Made by a program: the position numbers and the translations under genes. DNA of 64,000 nt from Syntrophomonas zehnderi OL-4 (GTDB lineage: Bacteria > Bacillota > Syntrophomonadia > Syntrophomonadales > Syntrophomonadaceae): the NCBI RefSeq assembly GCF_000983115.1, contig NZ_CGIH01000004.1, positions 241,610 to 305,609 of the forward strand, written 5' to 3'. Position 1 is the stretch's first letter. Every line of letters starts with the position of its first letter. The notes beneath the pieces are model-generated. The model searched no databases. It was not told where the DNA came from and was given only the letters and a program-made list of their open reading frames with translations. Shown piece after piece: positions 42,605 to 51,350 of the stretch.

Positions 42605-45142
42605 TCATAGCGGTTCTATCTCTGTGATCTCAAAGCCGGACACATCGCACCGAGCTTTAAGCAACTCATAATTGAGCGTCCAAACACGCCGATTTTCTGA
42701 TCCGATGCGTTTTTGCACATTGCTTTCAAGAAAATAATCCGAATGAGTTAGCTGCTTTTTGAATTGTGCGTAGGTCAGTGTTTCACCGACAACGGCATAA
42801 TCCTTGCGGTATTTAGTGTATTTGTCGTATATAGGATTGAGCCGCAGCGCCAGCACCGTACCACCATCGCAGATCGTGAATTCGCTTTTGGGATCAAGCC
42901 CCATACGTGACATGATTTCAAGCGTCTGCTCAACCACGCTTTTATTGCTCAATCCGCCATCAAGCAAATATTCTTTTGCCGCATACTCAATGTACTTTGT
43001 ACAGTGTTCAAGGCTAAACGGAAATGCCTCATGCCAGGTCAGTCCAAGCGACTTGCATAGCTTTTCAAGCAGCCGCAGGCCGGTGACCATACAGGCGAGG
43101 TTGTTAACGATACGCGACGGAAACTCCTTGCTGAAGCATCCAAGCGCTTCCTCATACCACGAATAGCATTCGCTTACGTTTGTTTTCAGTGCGATATTCA
43201 ATAAGCTATGACCGAAGCCGCCGAGTAAATCGGCGCTCCTGCATAACTCTTGAAAAGCCGCGCGGTAACCTATCGGCCTCAGGTCTTTCTTGGAGAACAG
43301 AAGCTCGATGCTGCGCTCCCTGATTGCAGCTTCATCAGCCGACTCCTCACCGGCAACTACAAGCGGGGCGAGAAGCTCGTAGCTTACAATACTCTGGTCG
43401 GCGCGTCCACGAATACCTTCTTGACCATCATAGCTGTTACGAAAATGGTTTAGCAGCGCATCAAGTCGGTATTTGTCAATCTTTGACGGCTTGAATTCAT
43501 CCAGTGCCATTGGAATGACATTAGAGGATGCCGCGTCTTTCATAAGGGTAAAAGCTGTTGTTTGGCCGGCTGCAATGATTTTTGCCCTTGAAAACACCGG
43601 CATAATGACCCGCTCCAGCGTATTGCTTTTGCCGCTGCCTGCTTCGCCGATGAGCATGAGATGAGGGAACTTCACGTTCCTTTTCCGGAGATGTTCTTTT
43701 ATGAAGCAACCACATATCCATGATAATATGGAAACCGTTTTTGCAGGTTCGTTGTAGGACATCAATTTTTCGCCTAATTTCTGAAGCTGGGGTGCCGTTA
43801 AGGGCTTTGCAGACAGAATAGTACTGTCAATGCTGCGGTACTTTTCCAATTGAATGATGTCATCGACAGCTGTACCGTTCGCGTCAACCGTACCGTCCAT
43901 AGAAACAAATACCATTCCTTTTTCATGCTCGTAGATGCCCATAGCCTTAACGCCTTTTTTCACAGACCAGTCTAATTCGGAGATATATGCTTTGAGAAGT
44001 TCCAAGTCGCCGTCAGATCCCGTGTAGCTAAGAGCGATAGTGCGCTTGTTGAGCGCATTTTTAAATTTCTGTTGATTAGCAAAATCCGTTGTCATGAAGG
44101 TCAATCGGTATGTCTCGCCGCGCACCGTCACAAGGTCGGCAGTCAGCTGTGTTTCCTCATCGGCAACAATCATTTCTACCGGCACAAACACAAAATTTGT
44201 AAGCAAATACGTGTTATCGTTTTTCCTGCGGAAATATTGTCCCTTGTACTCAAATACAGGAGTATCACCGCCGGGAGTGTATACATCTTCGGTGATGTCG
44301 CAGGCCTTTGCCAGTGTTTCCTCGCCATAGGTTGCTCCGCTGGCATGATGCCGTACATCCCATTTTTCACGAAATAGTCCGCTTTGCCGGAAGAGCCTAT
44401 CCATCTGCTCCTTGTTTTTACCTGCCCAGAATGCCAGCTTGCAACAAAGCGCCATATCCGCTTCCGACTGACTTGCGTAATCATCCTGCCAATTGCCATA
44501 CCACAGCTTTTCAAAAGCCTCTCCATTTTCTGCATTTTTCGCTAGCTCAAGAAGGTCGTCATCGGAAAGCTGCACTGCTGCGTTCTTTTTTGCCTTTTTC
44601 TTTTGCTTCTTGGGTGAGCGGATATATGTTTCGTGAATCCACTTGAGTGTACCATTATCCACGGCGATGGTTTCGGTTGCTCCGTCGAGCTTATTACCTG
44701 TCATAGTGAAGTAGCGGGTATGCTCATACATTTCCACGCCGGTCTTGGTATTCTTGTTGCCGTTGCCTGGCATTTTACCTTTGAAGAAAAGATGAACGCC
44801 GGTTCCGGAGGGCGAAAACTCCATGTACGTCGGCTGCCTTGCGATGATAGCCTTGGCAGTATCGTTGAAGGTCTTTGTTTTGGGGTCGTAGCAATGGTCA
44901 ATGTCCACACCTACAAAATCGTCGTCCTTGGAGAACATAAAGCCCACGCCCGAAAAACCATAACGCTCAACCGCATCTGCGGCTGTTGCATAATCCGTCC
45001 AAGTTGCCGGGTTGTTGGATGCAGCATTTTTGCCTGTCACAGGGTTATACGGCATTTTCTTGTCCTTGCCGCCAACCTTATCGGGGATGAGTCGCCAGTT
45101 GACCCATTGTTTTCGATCCGTTAACTCTTTTGGGTAGGTCAT
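42605..45142 (-). CDS. Phage primase-helicase (PrimPol N-terminus, DUF927/P-loop C-terminus)
   Basis: 845 residues. The N-terminal 200 residues are an archaeo-eukaryotic-type primase/polymerase domain (WRLIPDKVGGKDKKMPYNP; GFMFSKDDDFVGVDIDHC with the catalytic DxD; TGVHLFFKG). The middle resembles DUF927 regions. A P-loop ATPase follows with LIGEAGSGKSNTLERV (about residue 505) and VIPMALDEF (Walker B). It likely primes and unwinds at the phage origin, the repeats just downstream. Overlaps the DUF4406 gene by four bases. Confidence 0.82.
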   Translation of the reverse strand: MTYPKELTDRKQWVNWRLIPDKVGGKDKKMPYNPVTGKNAASNNPATWTDYATAADAVERYGFSGVGFMFSKDDDFVGVDIDHCYDPKTKTFNDTAKAIIARQPTYMEFSPSGTGVHLFFKGKMPGNGNKNTKTGVEMYEHTRYFTMTGNKLDGATETIAVDNGTLKWIHETYIRSPKKQKKKAKKNAAVQLSDDDLLELAKNAENGEAFEKLWYGNWQDDYASQSEADMALCCKLAFWAGKNKEQMDRLFRQSGLFREKWDVRHHASGATYGEETLAKACDITEDVYTPGGDTPVFEYKGQYFRRKNDNTYLLTNFVFVPVEMIVADEETQLTADLVTVRGETYRLTFMTTDFANQQKFKNALNKRTIALSYTGSDGDLELLKAYISELDWSVKKGVKAMGIYEHEKGMVFVSMDGTVDANGTAVDDIIQLEKYRSIDSTILSAKPLTAPQLQKLGEKLMSYNEPAKTVSILSWICGCFIKEHLRKRNVKFPHLMLIGEAGSGKSNTLERVIMPVFSRAKIIAAGQTTAFTLMKDAASSNVIPMALDEFKPSKIDKYRLDALLNHFRNSYDGQEGIRGRADQSIVSYELLAPLVVAGEESADEAAIRERSIELLFSKKDLRPIGYRAAFQELCRSADLLGGFGHSLLNIALKTNVSECYSWYEEALGCFSKEFPSRIVNNLACMVTGLRLLEKLCKSLGLTWHEAFPFSLEHCTKYIEYAAKEYLLDGGLSNKSVVEQTLEIMSRMGLDPKSEFTICDGGTVLALRLNPIYDKYTKYRKDYAVVGETLTYAQFKKQLTHSDYFLESNVQKRIGSENRRVWTLNYELLKARCDVSGFEITEIEPL

Positions 45143-45573
45143 ATCGCTTTCACCTCACAATCTTCCGTGAAATACCGTATCGGAATGTTTCGCTTCTGTG
45201 CCTTGCGTATTTCGTAGCTCATACCTTCTGATACGGTATCACCAAATACCCACAATTCCTGGCATTTTCCGAGCAGGACGCGCCCGAAGAAAAGACCCAG
45301 TTTCCGGCTGTCAGGGTCATGCTCATCCATAAACTGCGGGTAAAGCAGATGCGGTGCGATTGGGATTGCATTTTGCCCTACAGCGAAGCGGCAGTAGTGC
45401 TTAGCCCGCTCGGTATTCGCTTCTAAATTTCCTGCAAATGGCGAACAAATGAATACGAGAGGGCGATAACCTGTTCCATAACGGCGGTTCAGCTCCTCGC
45501 GTAGAATCTCACGCATGGCTTCATATGTTGTTGGGTCGTAATAACCCTCAGAATTGTATTTATCTATCCACAT
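45139..45573 (-). CDS. DUF4406-like protein
   Basis: 144 residues. LVFICSPFAGNLEANTERAKHYCRFAVGQNAIPIAPHLLYP and LGKCQELWVFGDTVSEGMSYEIRKAQKRNIPI match DUF4406, a Rossmann-like relative of nucleoside 2-deoxyribosyltransferases. Such phage proteins may hydrolyse or exchange nucleotides for replication, but the activity is not proven. ATG 45573 shares one base with the polymerase stop (TGATG). Confidence 0.8.
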   Translation of the reverse strand: MWIDKYNSEGYYDPTTYEAMREILREELNRRYGTGYRPLVFICSPFAGNLEANTERAKHYCRFAVGQNAIPIAPHLLYPQFMDEHDPDSRKLGLFFGRVLLGKCQELWVFGDTVSEGMSYEIRKAQKRNIPIRYFTEDCEVKAI

Positions 45574-47501
45574 CACGCACCCTCCACTTCAATCAGATCA
45601 CCGAAATTCGTGCCGTATGCTGCCTCAGCAATGATCGGCACGTCAAATTCCGAAAAGGGCACCTCTTCCATGCAATCTTTAACAAAGGAAACTGCTTCAT
45701 CAAGCTTGTTTGCAGGGATTTCAAATACCAGCTCATCGTGAATTTGCAGAAAAGGCTGGAGCCACGGACGTTCCTTGATACCTTGGACGATACGTGCCAT
45801 TGCCAGCTTGATGATATCGGCGGCAGTGCCTTGAATCGGGGTATTCATTGCGCAGCGTTCGGCAAAAGAGCGCTTGCCCCAGTCGGTCGAGAGGATGCCG
45901 ACGATGTATCTTCGGCGGCCAAGCCATGTCTCCGCATATAACGTTGTTGCGGCTCGCTTTTTTGTTTCGTCCTGCCAGCGCGTCAAGCCGGGGTATCCTG
46001 CTTTCAAACTATCAATAATTTTTTCGCAGTCCTGTTTTGAAATGTCCAGCCCTGCCTTAAATCGCAGTGTTTTTTGTAGTCCTGCGGCATATAGCCCATA
46101 AAACACACCGAAGTTGCAGTTCTTTGCAATGGTTCGACGCTCCTTATAATGAGGTGCATTTTTATCTATTGCCTCCGAAAAAGGGATGCCGTAGATGACC
46201 GTTGTGGTCTGGGCGTGGATATCTCCGCCTCTGCGATAAACATCAAGCATTTTTTCGTCGCGACAATAGAAAGCACCAACACGTAATTCTATCTGGGAAA
46301 AATCCAATGAGACAATCAAGCTGCCCTCCGGTGCTGCAATGAAATTGCGTACGCCAACCGGGTCATTATCTTTGCGTGGGCAGTTTTGCAGGTTGGGGTT
46401 ACGCGAGGCAAAACGCCCAGTTTCAGTACCGAGAGGCATGAGGTCGGGGTGGATGCGCCCAGTAGCAGAATTGATATGTGTCATATATCCGTCGATGTAT
46501 GTGCTTTTGAGCTTGCCCCACTTGCGATACTCCTGTACCAGTTCAAACAGGCGGACAAGCTCCGGGCGCTTAACTCGGCAGTATTCAGCGAGCATTATCA
46601 TTGTCGCATCATCCGTCGCTGCCTGATGCTTTTCTGTCGTTTTAAGTACCGGAAGACCAAGGTCACTAAAGAGGTACTTTTTGAATGCCGATGTTGAGGC
46701 ATTTGCTCCGATGTCTACTCCACCGGTAATCTTGTCAATTTCGACACGGATGGTTATGAGCTTTTTCTCAGCTTCTTTTTGCCTTTCACACATTGCCGCT
46801 AAATTCATGGGCACACCGTTATATTTCATCATGCCGCAATAGACCGACGTCGGCGATTCAATGCGCTCCACGATTTCTCTGTGATGGGGCAGGTTTTTGG
46901 CAAACCAGTCATTGAATTTGTGGTATAGCCGCAAGGTGTAATCGCTGTCAGCACAAGCATAACGAAGAGTTTCTTTATCCGCAGGATCCATCTCATCAAA
47001 AAGGCGACCTGCCGTCACAGCTGCAAAATCCGGCATCTCTGCACCGAATAATGAAGTCGAAAGCAGCTTTAATCCGCTGTCTGACAGGTTACGGAACTCA
47101 AATTTGCTCTTAAGTGTCAGTTGCGCTGCGGCGATGGTATCATAACAAGGCTCACAAACGACGATACCCAGTGCATAAAGAAACATCGCCTCAAAGGAAA
47201 GATTGTGCGCCACCTTGACCACCCTTGGATTCTCAAATACGGCTTCTCTCAGGTATTCCAGCACACCAGCGTGGTCAATGGCATTAACTCCAACCTTATG
47301 TGAGAGGGGTATGTAAACGGCGCTGCCTTCTTTGACCGAAAGGCTGATACCAACAATGTGTGCCTTGTGCGCATCCAATGCCGCCTTCGGCTCGTCGCGC
47401 CATTTATCGTCCGGCGCTGTCTCAAAGTCAAATGCCACGATGCCCGCATCGCCGATATAAGCGTGTATTTCTTTGGTTGCATAAATAATGTTATAATCCA
47501 T
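45573..47501 (-). CDS. polA: DNA polymerase, family A, with 3'-5' exonuclease
   Basis: 642 residues from ATG 47501 (GGAGCTG upstream). Exonuclease motif IVAFDFETAPDD at residue 20, then HNLSFEAMFLYALG. Polymerase motifs: VSLDFSQIELRVGAFYC (motif A), RRTIAKNCNFGVFYGLYAAGL (motif B) and IHDELVFEIP (motif C, catalytic HDE). No 5'-nuclease domain. It is the replicative polymerase of the phage. Normal length for phage PolA. Confidence 0.95.
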   Translation of the reverse strand: MDYNIIYATKEIHAYIGDAGIVAFDFETAPDDKWRDEPKAALDAHKAHIVGISLSVKEGSAVYIPLSHKVGVNAIDHAGVLEYLREAVFENPRVVKVAHNLSFEAMFLYALGIVVCEPCYDTIAAAQLTLKSKFEFRNLSDSGLKLLSTSLFGAEMPDFAAVTAGRLFDEMDPADKETLRYACADSDYTLRLYHKFNDWFAKNLPHHREIVERIESPTSVYCGMMKYNGVPMNLAAMCERQKEAEKKLITIRVEIDKITGGVDIGANASTSAFKKYLFSDLGLPVLKTTEKHQAATDDATMIMLAEYCRVKRPELVRLFELVQEYRKWGKLKSTYIDGYMTHINSATGRIHPDLMPLGTETGRFASRNPNLQNCPRKDNDPVGVRNFIAAPEGSLIVSLDFSQIELRVGAFYCRDEKMLDVYRRGGDIHAQTTTVIYGIPFSEAIDKNAPHYKERRTIAKNCNFGVFYGLYAAGLQKTLRFKAGLDISKQDCEKIIDSLKAGYPGLTRWQDETKKRAATTLYAETWLGRRRYIVGILSTDWGKRSFAERCAMNTPIQGTAADIIKLAMARIVQGIKERPWLQPFLQIHDELVFEIPANKLDEAVSFVKDCMEEVPFSEFDVPIIAEAAYGTNFGDLIEVEGA

Positions 47502-47567
47502 AAACAGCTCCAATCTGCCGCATGGGGTCGGGTAGTGCATGACCACCCGACCTGCGGCTTTATTGCT

Positions 47568-48323
47568 TTAGGCCAAAGGCTCAATAATCTCGCCGGTTTC
47601 GGGGTCAATATTTGCAGCTACATCAACTGAAGATTCGTTATCGTAGCCGACACGAACGGAGAATGCTTTGACCTGCTCGGTGAGCCCTGAAATAAGCGCA
47701 AATTCCTCATTGGTTAAATCACGGTCGACTGAGAATTGTGCTTGGGAATATGCGATACCGCTGTTGTTGGTAGCCTTTTTTAGGGTGAATTTCGTAACTA
47801 CCGCGTTGGATTTTTTGCCTTTTGAGAGCAGACGCATAATGTAACGGGTAAAGTCCTTAAGCGATCCGGTTGGAAGGGAGAGGATCATCGGAAAAATCTC
47901 GCCCTCTCGGAGCAGATAAATGCGGCGGCGGTTTTTACAAGCTTTTGCTCCGTTCTCTCCGGAGCCGAATTTGTTAAACGGACACTTGGAGCAATCTCCG
48001 CCGGGATTGCCTACACCGGTGATGCCATCAAAGCTGCCGCAATCAGGGGGATTAGATCCTCCGGTGTATTTGTCCGTATAGTAGGCATACAGCGGGTGGT
48101 GATGCAGGATAACCGCTGAAAATTCCTTGACGGTTTCAGGACTGTCGGGATTTTCACCGGGGATTTCAAACACTGTCATACCAGCGGCGGGAATTCTAAT
48201 GCGCTCAAAGCTGCCGGACAAGCCGGATAGTTCTTCGGTAAGCGCGTCGTTCAGGTTAAAGTCTTTCAGTGCCATAAACGCACTGTTCTTGGTGGCAAGG
48301 GCTTTGTTCTCGTTGTTTTTCAT
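47568..48323 (-). CDS. Conserved phage replication-module protein, possible ssDNA-binding protein
   Basis: 251 residues. NDALTEELSGLSGSFERIRIPAAG and FSAVILHHHPLYAYYTDKYTGGSNPPDC are the conserved blocks, followed by four clustered cysteines (C-G-S..GGDCSKCPFN..KACKNRR), a likely zinc site, and a beta-rich second half. I know the family only as a conserved phage protein between the helicase and DNA polymerase genes; the oligosaccharide-binding-like strand pattern makes single-strand DNA binding plausible. Not proven. ATG 48323 has AAAGGATG upstream. Confidence 0.6.
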   Translation of the reverse strand: MKNNENKALATKNSAFMALKDFNLNDALTEELSGLSGSFERIRIPAAGMTVFEIPGENPDSPETVKEFSAVILHHHPLYAYYTDKYTGGSNPPDCGSFDGITGVGNPGGDCSKCPFNKFGSGENGAKACKNRRRIYLLREGEIFPMILSLPTGSLKDFTRYIMRLLSKGKKSNAVVTKFTLKKATNNSGIAYSQAQFSVDRDLTNEEFALISGLTEQVKAFSVRVGYDNESSVDVAANIDPETGEIIEPLA

Positions 48324-48341
48324 GATATTTTCATCCTTTCA

Positions 48342-48764
48342 TTACTTGCGGGTTGCTTTGCGGACACCCACAGTGGTTTTTTCAAACACATTGACCAGGC
48401 CGTTAAGCCATTCGGGTAAAACGTCATCGTTTTCTGATATCTGTTCTCTGACAAAAGCTGACAGGCTGTTGGCGTTAACGGTTTCGTAAATCAGCCCGCC
48501 ATGCCCTTCGGCACGAAGAGCTTCAAACAGTTCCTCTTTACGGTCAGCCATCGCTGATGCACGGATGGTACTGGTAAGGCAGAACAAGGTGCCAGAGCGG
48601 GTAAAATTCTGCGTCTCAGTATCAGTCATGAGTTGTGCCAGTGCAGCATCAACTTCTTCCAGCTCAGCGTTGATGTCCTTGAGGTTTTGTTCGACTTCCT
48701 TTTTTTGAACGTGCAGGGCTTTAAGCCTATCTGCGAGTTCAAACATTTTTTCTGAATTGTCCAT
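48342..48764 (-). CDS. Conserved coiled-coil phage protein
   Basis: 140 residues from ATG 48764 (AAGGAGC upstream). Residues 1-50 form a coiled coil (LADRLKALHVQKKEVEQNLKDINAELEEVDAALAQLM), followed by a small globular domain (FTRSGTLFCLTSTIRASAM; FEALRAEGHGGLIYETVNANSLSAFVREQ). This resembles the Gp33/DUF-type proteins in phage replication modules. Function unknown; position suggests an accessory of helicase or recombination functions. Confidence 0.65.
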   Translation of the reverse strand: MDNSEKMFELADRLKALHVQKKEVEQNLKDINAELEEVDAALAQLMTDTETQNFTRSGTLFCLTSTIRASAMADRKEELFEALRAEGHGGLIYETVNANSLSAFVREQISENDDVLPEWLNGLVNVFEKTTVGVRKATRK

Positions 48765-48780
48765 AGTAAAAGCTCCTTCA

Positions 48781-50235
48781 TTAAATAAATGGGTTGTTGC
48801 CATAGCGATAATCATCAACCAGCGTTTTCGCTAGGTTTGCTTTGCTTTTCAATGCTTTAAGCACCTTTTCATCGACGGTGCCTTGCGCAGTGAGGTAGAT
48901 GTAAGTGCATGGCATATGCTGACCGGCGCGATGGATGCGGGCTTTGCATTGCTCGAAATTCGACATTGAGTAATCCAGAGAATAAAACACCATCGTGCTT
49001 GCCGCCGTGAGTGTGATGCCCAGCCCTGCTGTCGCTACCTGCCCGACAAATATAGGTACATCGGGGTCATTCTGAAATCTTGCGACCTGCTCGTCGCGGT
49101 CTTTGATGCCGCCCTTGATAAGCGAGTAGTTGATGCGCTTCTTTTCAAGAAGCCGACAGATGGCGTCCAGCTCAGGTACAAAGCGGGCGATGATAACCAG
49201 CTTTCTTCCTTCTTCCAAGGTTGAGTCGATGATATCTTCCAGTACTTCCAGCTTCGCCGTGCTTACCTGCTCAGTGGCGCTGCTTTCGTCGCTGCCGATG
49301 AAGCCTCCCGTAAGCTGGGACAGGCGCAGGAGTTTTGTCAGTATATTGGTAATAGTGACCTCGCCGTTAGACAGCTCAGCATAGCTTTCCTTGACAAGAC
49401 TCTGATACAGCTTCATCGCCTTCGGCTCCAGTTCGACTTTTCGGATAATATCGGTTGTTTCCGGTAGGTCAAGGCAATCCTTTTTTGTCGCACGAAACGC
49501 AATGAAATGCATACGACGGGTCAGCTCTTCTTCCATGCTCTTTTTCAAAACTGGCGTGTGATTGCCATAGCCGGTCATGAAAAAGTAGTGGTTTCTGAAG
49601 CTGTAAAAGCTCTGCCCGAAGATACGCGGATCGACAAACTTGTACTGACTGAAAATGTCGATTGCCTTGTTCGTCACAGGTGTTCCTGTTAAGAGCAACC
49701 GGTATTTAGCCACCGCGCCTAACCGATGCATCGCTTTTGAAGCGGCGATATTATGCGTCTTGATTTTGTGTCCTTCGTCTGCGACGATGAGGTCAGGTTT
49801 CCATACCGCGAGTTCACGTTCCAGCCGCCATGCCGATTCGTAGTTCACAACGACTACTTGAAGAGGCTGGCCAGCCATATGCCGGAGAGTATCGATCTTT
49901 TTTTCGCCACTTCCTTTGAGTACAGCGAGCGTGTAATCAAAATCTGCATACGCATCGTGTTCATCTTTCCATACCCCCGTAACTGATAGTGGCGATACTA
50001 CCAGTACCCTGCGGATACGCCCGGAATTATACAGAGCACCTTCGACAGCTATAGTCGTGAGAGTTTTGCCCGTTCCCATCTCCATCAGAAGCGCAGCGCC
50101 GTAACCTGTCGGTGAATACGTGAGCCCCGGCAATAGTCCAAGTTTCTTGCAGACGAAATTAAATGCGGTGATTTGATGTTTATAGGGCTTTACTCTAATA
50201 GGCATTGGCAGCAGCGGAGCGTTGTCATTGTTCAT
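48781..50235 (-). CDS. SNF2-type DEAD/DEAH helicase
   Basis: About 484 residues. YGAALLMEMGTGKTLTTIAVE (Walker A), LIVADEGHKIK (Walker B, DEGH), YRLLLTGTPVTN (motif III), and the C-terminal GQVATAGLGITLTAASTMVFYSLDY ... CKARIHRAGQ (motifs V, VI). A complete two-lobed SNF2 ATPase for phage replication or recombination. ATG 50235 (GGAGG 11 bases upstream) and ATG 50244 are both possible starts. Confidence 0.9.
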   Translation of the reverse strand: MNNDNAPLLPMPIRVKPYKHQITAFNFVCKKLGLLPGLTYSPTGYGAALLMEMGTGKTLTTIAVEGALYNSGRIRRVLVVSPLSVTGVWKDEHDAYADFDYTLAVLKGSGEKKIDTLRHMAGQPLQVVVVNYESAWRLERELAVWKPDLIVADEGHKIKTHNIAASKAMHRLGAVAKYRLLLTGTPVTNKAIDIFSQYKFVDPRIFGQSFYSFRNHYFFMTGYGNHTPVLKKSMEEELTRRMHFIAFRATKKDCLDLPETTDIIRKVELEPKAMKLYQSLVKESYAELSNGEVTITNILTKLLRLSQLTGGFIGSDESSATEQVSTAKLEVLEDIIDSTLEEGRKLVIIARFVPELDAICRLLEKKRINYSLIKGGIKDRDEQVARFQNDPDVPIFVGQVATAGLGITLTAASTMVFYSLDYSMSNFEQCKARIHRAGQHMPCTYIYLTAQGTVDEKVLKALKSKANLAKTLVDDYRYGNNPFI

Positions 50236-50431
50236 CGGCTTCATCACCTCCGCTGGGCAGTTCCGTAATGGATACGCACTCGACGCTGTCGCCCGGTACG
50301 ATCACCATCACATGGCGCTTTTCACCGAAAAAATGGCGAAGAAGCCGTTCTCGCATTGTTATGCGCCGACACCTGACAACACCGCCCTCGATGGGCTTCC
50401 TTGAAACGCTGATTTTCAAATCGTGCTTCAT
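50225..50431 (-). CDS. Small basic phage protein (68 aa)
   Basis: 68 residues: KISVSRKPIEGGVVRCRRITMRERLLRHFFGEKRHVMVIVPGDSVECVSI. ATG 50431 has GGACGGAGATCAAA upstream. Conserved-looking small phage protein with a beta-rich second half; no family name. Overlaps the helicase start. Possibly translationally coupled to the helicase. Confidence 0.6.
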   Translation of the reverse strand: MKHDLKISVSRKPIEGGVVRCRRITMRERLLRHFFGEKRHVMVIVPGDSVECVSITELPSGGDEADEQ

Positions 50432-50500
50432 TTTGATCTCCGTCCTTTCCGAGGGACGGTGTGGTTGTGTCCCTCGGTATACGGAGAAAAGGCGGGTGTT

Positions 50501-50899
50501 TTATACACCCAATTCAAAATGCTTTTTGAATTTTTTCTTGGCACCTTCGATTGATTTCCATGCAGCGTTTGGAGCAATGTTTTCAATACGGGCAATCTCA
50601 TTGATTGACAAGCCATCGGCAAGCATTAACAAACGGCGTTTCTGCGTTTCCGACAGCTTGTCCAATGCGCTTTTGATTTGAGTGGCATCTTCTTTGCGTG
50701 TAAGTTCGATTTCGGGTGTGGTTTTTGCCGCATACTCCAAACCCTCAAAATCGATAGCGTCGAGCGAATAACAGTGGTAACGTTCCTTTCTGGCAAGATT
50801 GCTTTCCTCGCGTCGTGATGCTGTTATGTAGTTACCGATTTCCTCGTTGACTTCAACTTCTGATGTGGTTCCGTCTGCAAATTTCCATTGAATTTTCAT
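50501..50899 (-). CDS. Sigma-factor-like phage early regulator
   Basis: 132 residues from ATG 50899 (GGAAAGGACACAACGC upstream; the frame extends further but lacks a site). The N-terminal half is a WKFADGTTSEVEVNEEIGNYI-type beta region common in phage sigma-70-like proteins; the C-terminal half has a sigma region-4-like helix-turn-helix: QKRRLLMLADGLSINEIARIENIAPNAAWKSIEGAKKKFKKHF. It is the first gene of the phage minus-strand transcript, so may control the early genes. Confidence 0.75.
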   Translation of the reverse strand: MKIQWKFADGTTSEVEVNEEIGNYITASRREESNLARKERYHCYSLDAIDFEGLEYAAKTTPEIELTRKEDATQIKSALDKLSETQKRRLLMLADGLSINEIARIENIAPNAAWKSIEGAKKKFKKHFELGV

Positions 50900-50904
50900 G
50901 CGTT

Positions 50905-51100
50905 GTGTCCTTTCCGCCTGTGTGCGGATGAGGGCGGCAAGGACACATAAAAGCCGGTGCTTCGATGTACACCGACCGTTACGCCTGAAAATGGGCATGA
51001 CAAGGCACGGTGGGTACATCTGAGGCTCCGAACACGGCATTTACCGTGCTTGGAACTTCCTATGTATCCCGCCGCCTTAATGCGCATCTCAGGCTTTGAG
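50905..51100 (-). ncRNA. Structured leader before the prophage early operon
   Basis: Upstream of the first phage gene the minus strand contains several nested hairpins: GCACGG-TAAATG-CCGTGT flanked by TTCC/GGA pairs (51030-51065), GCCT-...-AGGC (about 50980-51005) and CGGTG-TACATCGAAG-CACCG (about 50960-50980), plus two copies of AGCCTSAGATG. The stretch is GC-rich compared with its AT-rich upstream DNA. It may be a structured 5' leader or small RNA controlling the early operon. The frame inside it (51087-50896) has an odd, Cys/Arg/Ser-rich composition and is not considered a gene. Confidence 0.3.
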
Positions 51101-51184
51101 ATTTATTTATTGATGTTAAGAACGTCTACACGAATTGCTTTAAGTGTATTAATAACGTTTTTTAAATATTTTTGTGTAAATGCA

Positions 51185-51213
51185 TTGATTTTCGACCTGC
51201 TTTGCAGTACAAT
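51185..51213 (+). promoter_or_regulatory. Sigma-70-type promoter of the defence operon
   Basis: TTGATT (51185-51190), a 17-base spacer, and TACAAT (51208-51213). This matches the sigma-70/SigA consensus well (4/6 and 5/6) with ideal spacing, on the plus strand, in AT-rich DNA. About 130 bases of leader follow, containing four GGTACA copies (51290, 51313, 51322, 51334), before the first gene at 51351. The promoter points away from the prophage early operon. Confidence 0.65.
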
Positions 51214-51350
51214 AAAAATGTTATATTTTACCTTAGAGCAATCTCGATATCCGTTCCCGCCATCTGAGATAAGGATATCTAGACACGAAGGTACAAGAAA
51301 TTACTCTGGGACGGTACATCTGGTACAAAATCCGGTACAAAAAAAGCGAG

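Larger units (their letters stand above)
13175..51100 (-). mobile_element. Siphovirus-type prophage with serine recombinases
   Basis: About 40 consecutive minus-strand genes form the standard modules of a temperate siphovirus: early replication (50899 to 42053), packaging and methylation (41961 to 33057), head (33047 to 28359), tail (28362 to 18616), lysis (18502 to 17130) and recombinases (16724 to 13175). All core virion genes look intact. The left limit must lie between 13087 and 13175; the right limit is somewhere in 50900-51350. I could not identify a shared att core by eye. No CI-type repressor is recognisable between these limits. Confidence 0.85.

Noticed and set aside
50896..51087. 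63-residue minus-strand frame in the structured leader
   Set aside because: Rich in Cys, Arg, Ser and His with the pattern expected from GC-rich hairpins; overlaps the start of the sigma-like gene.
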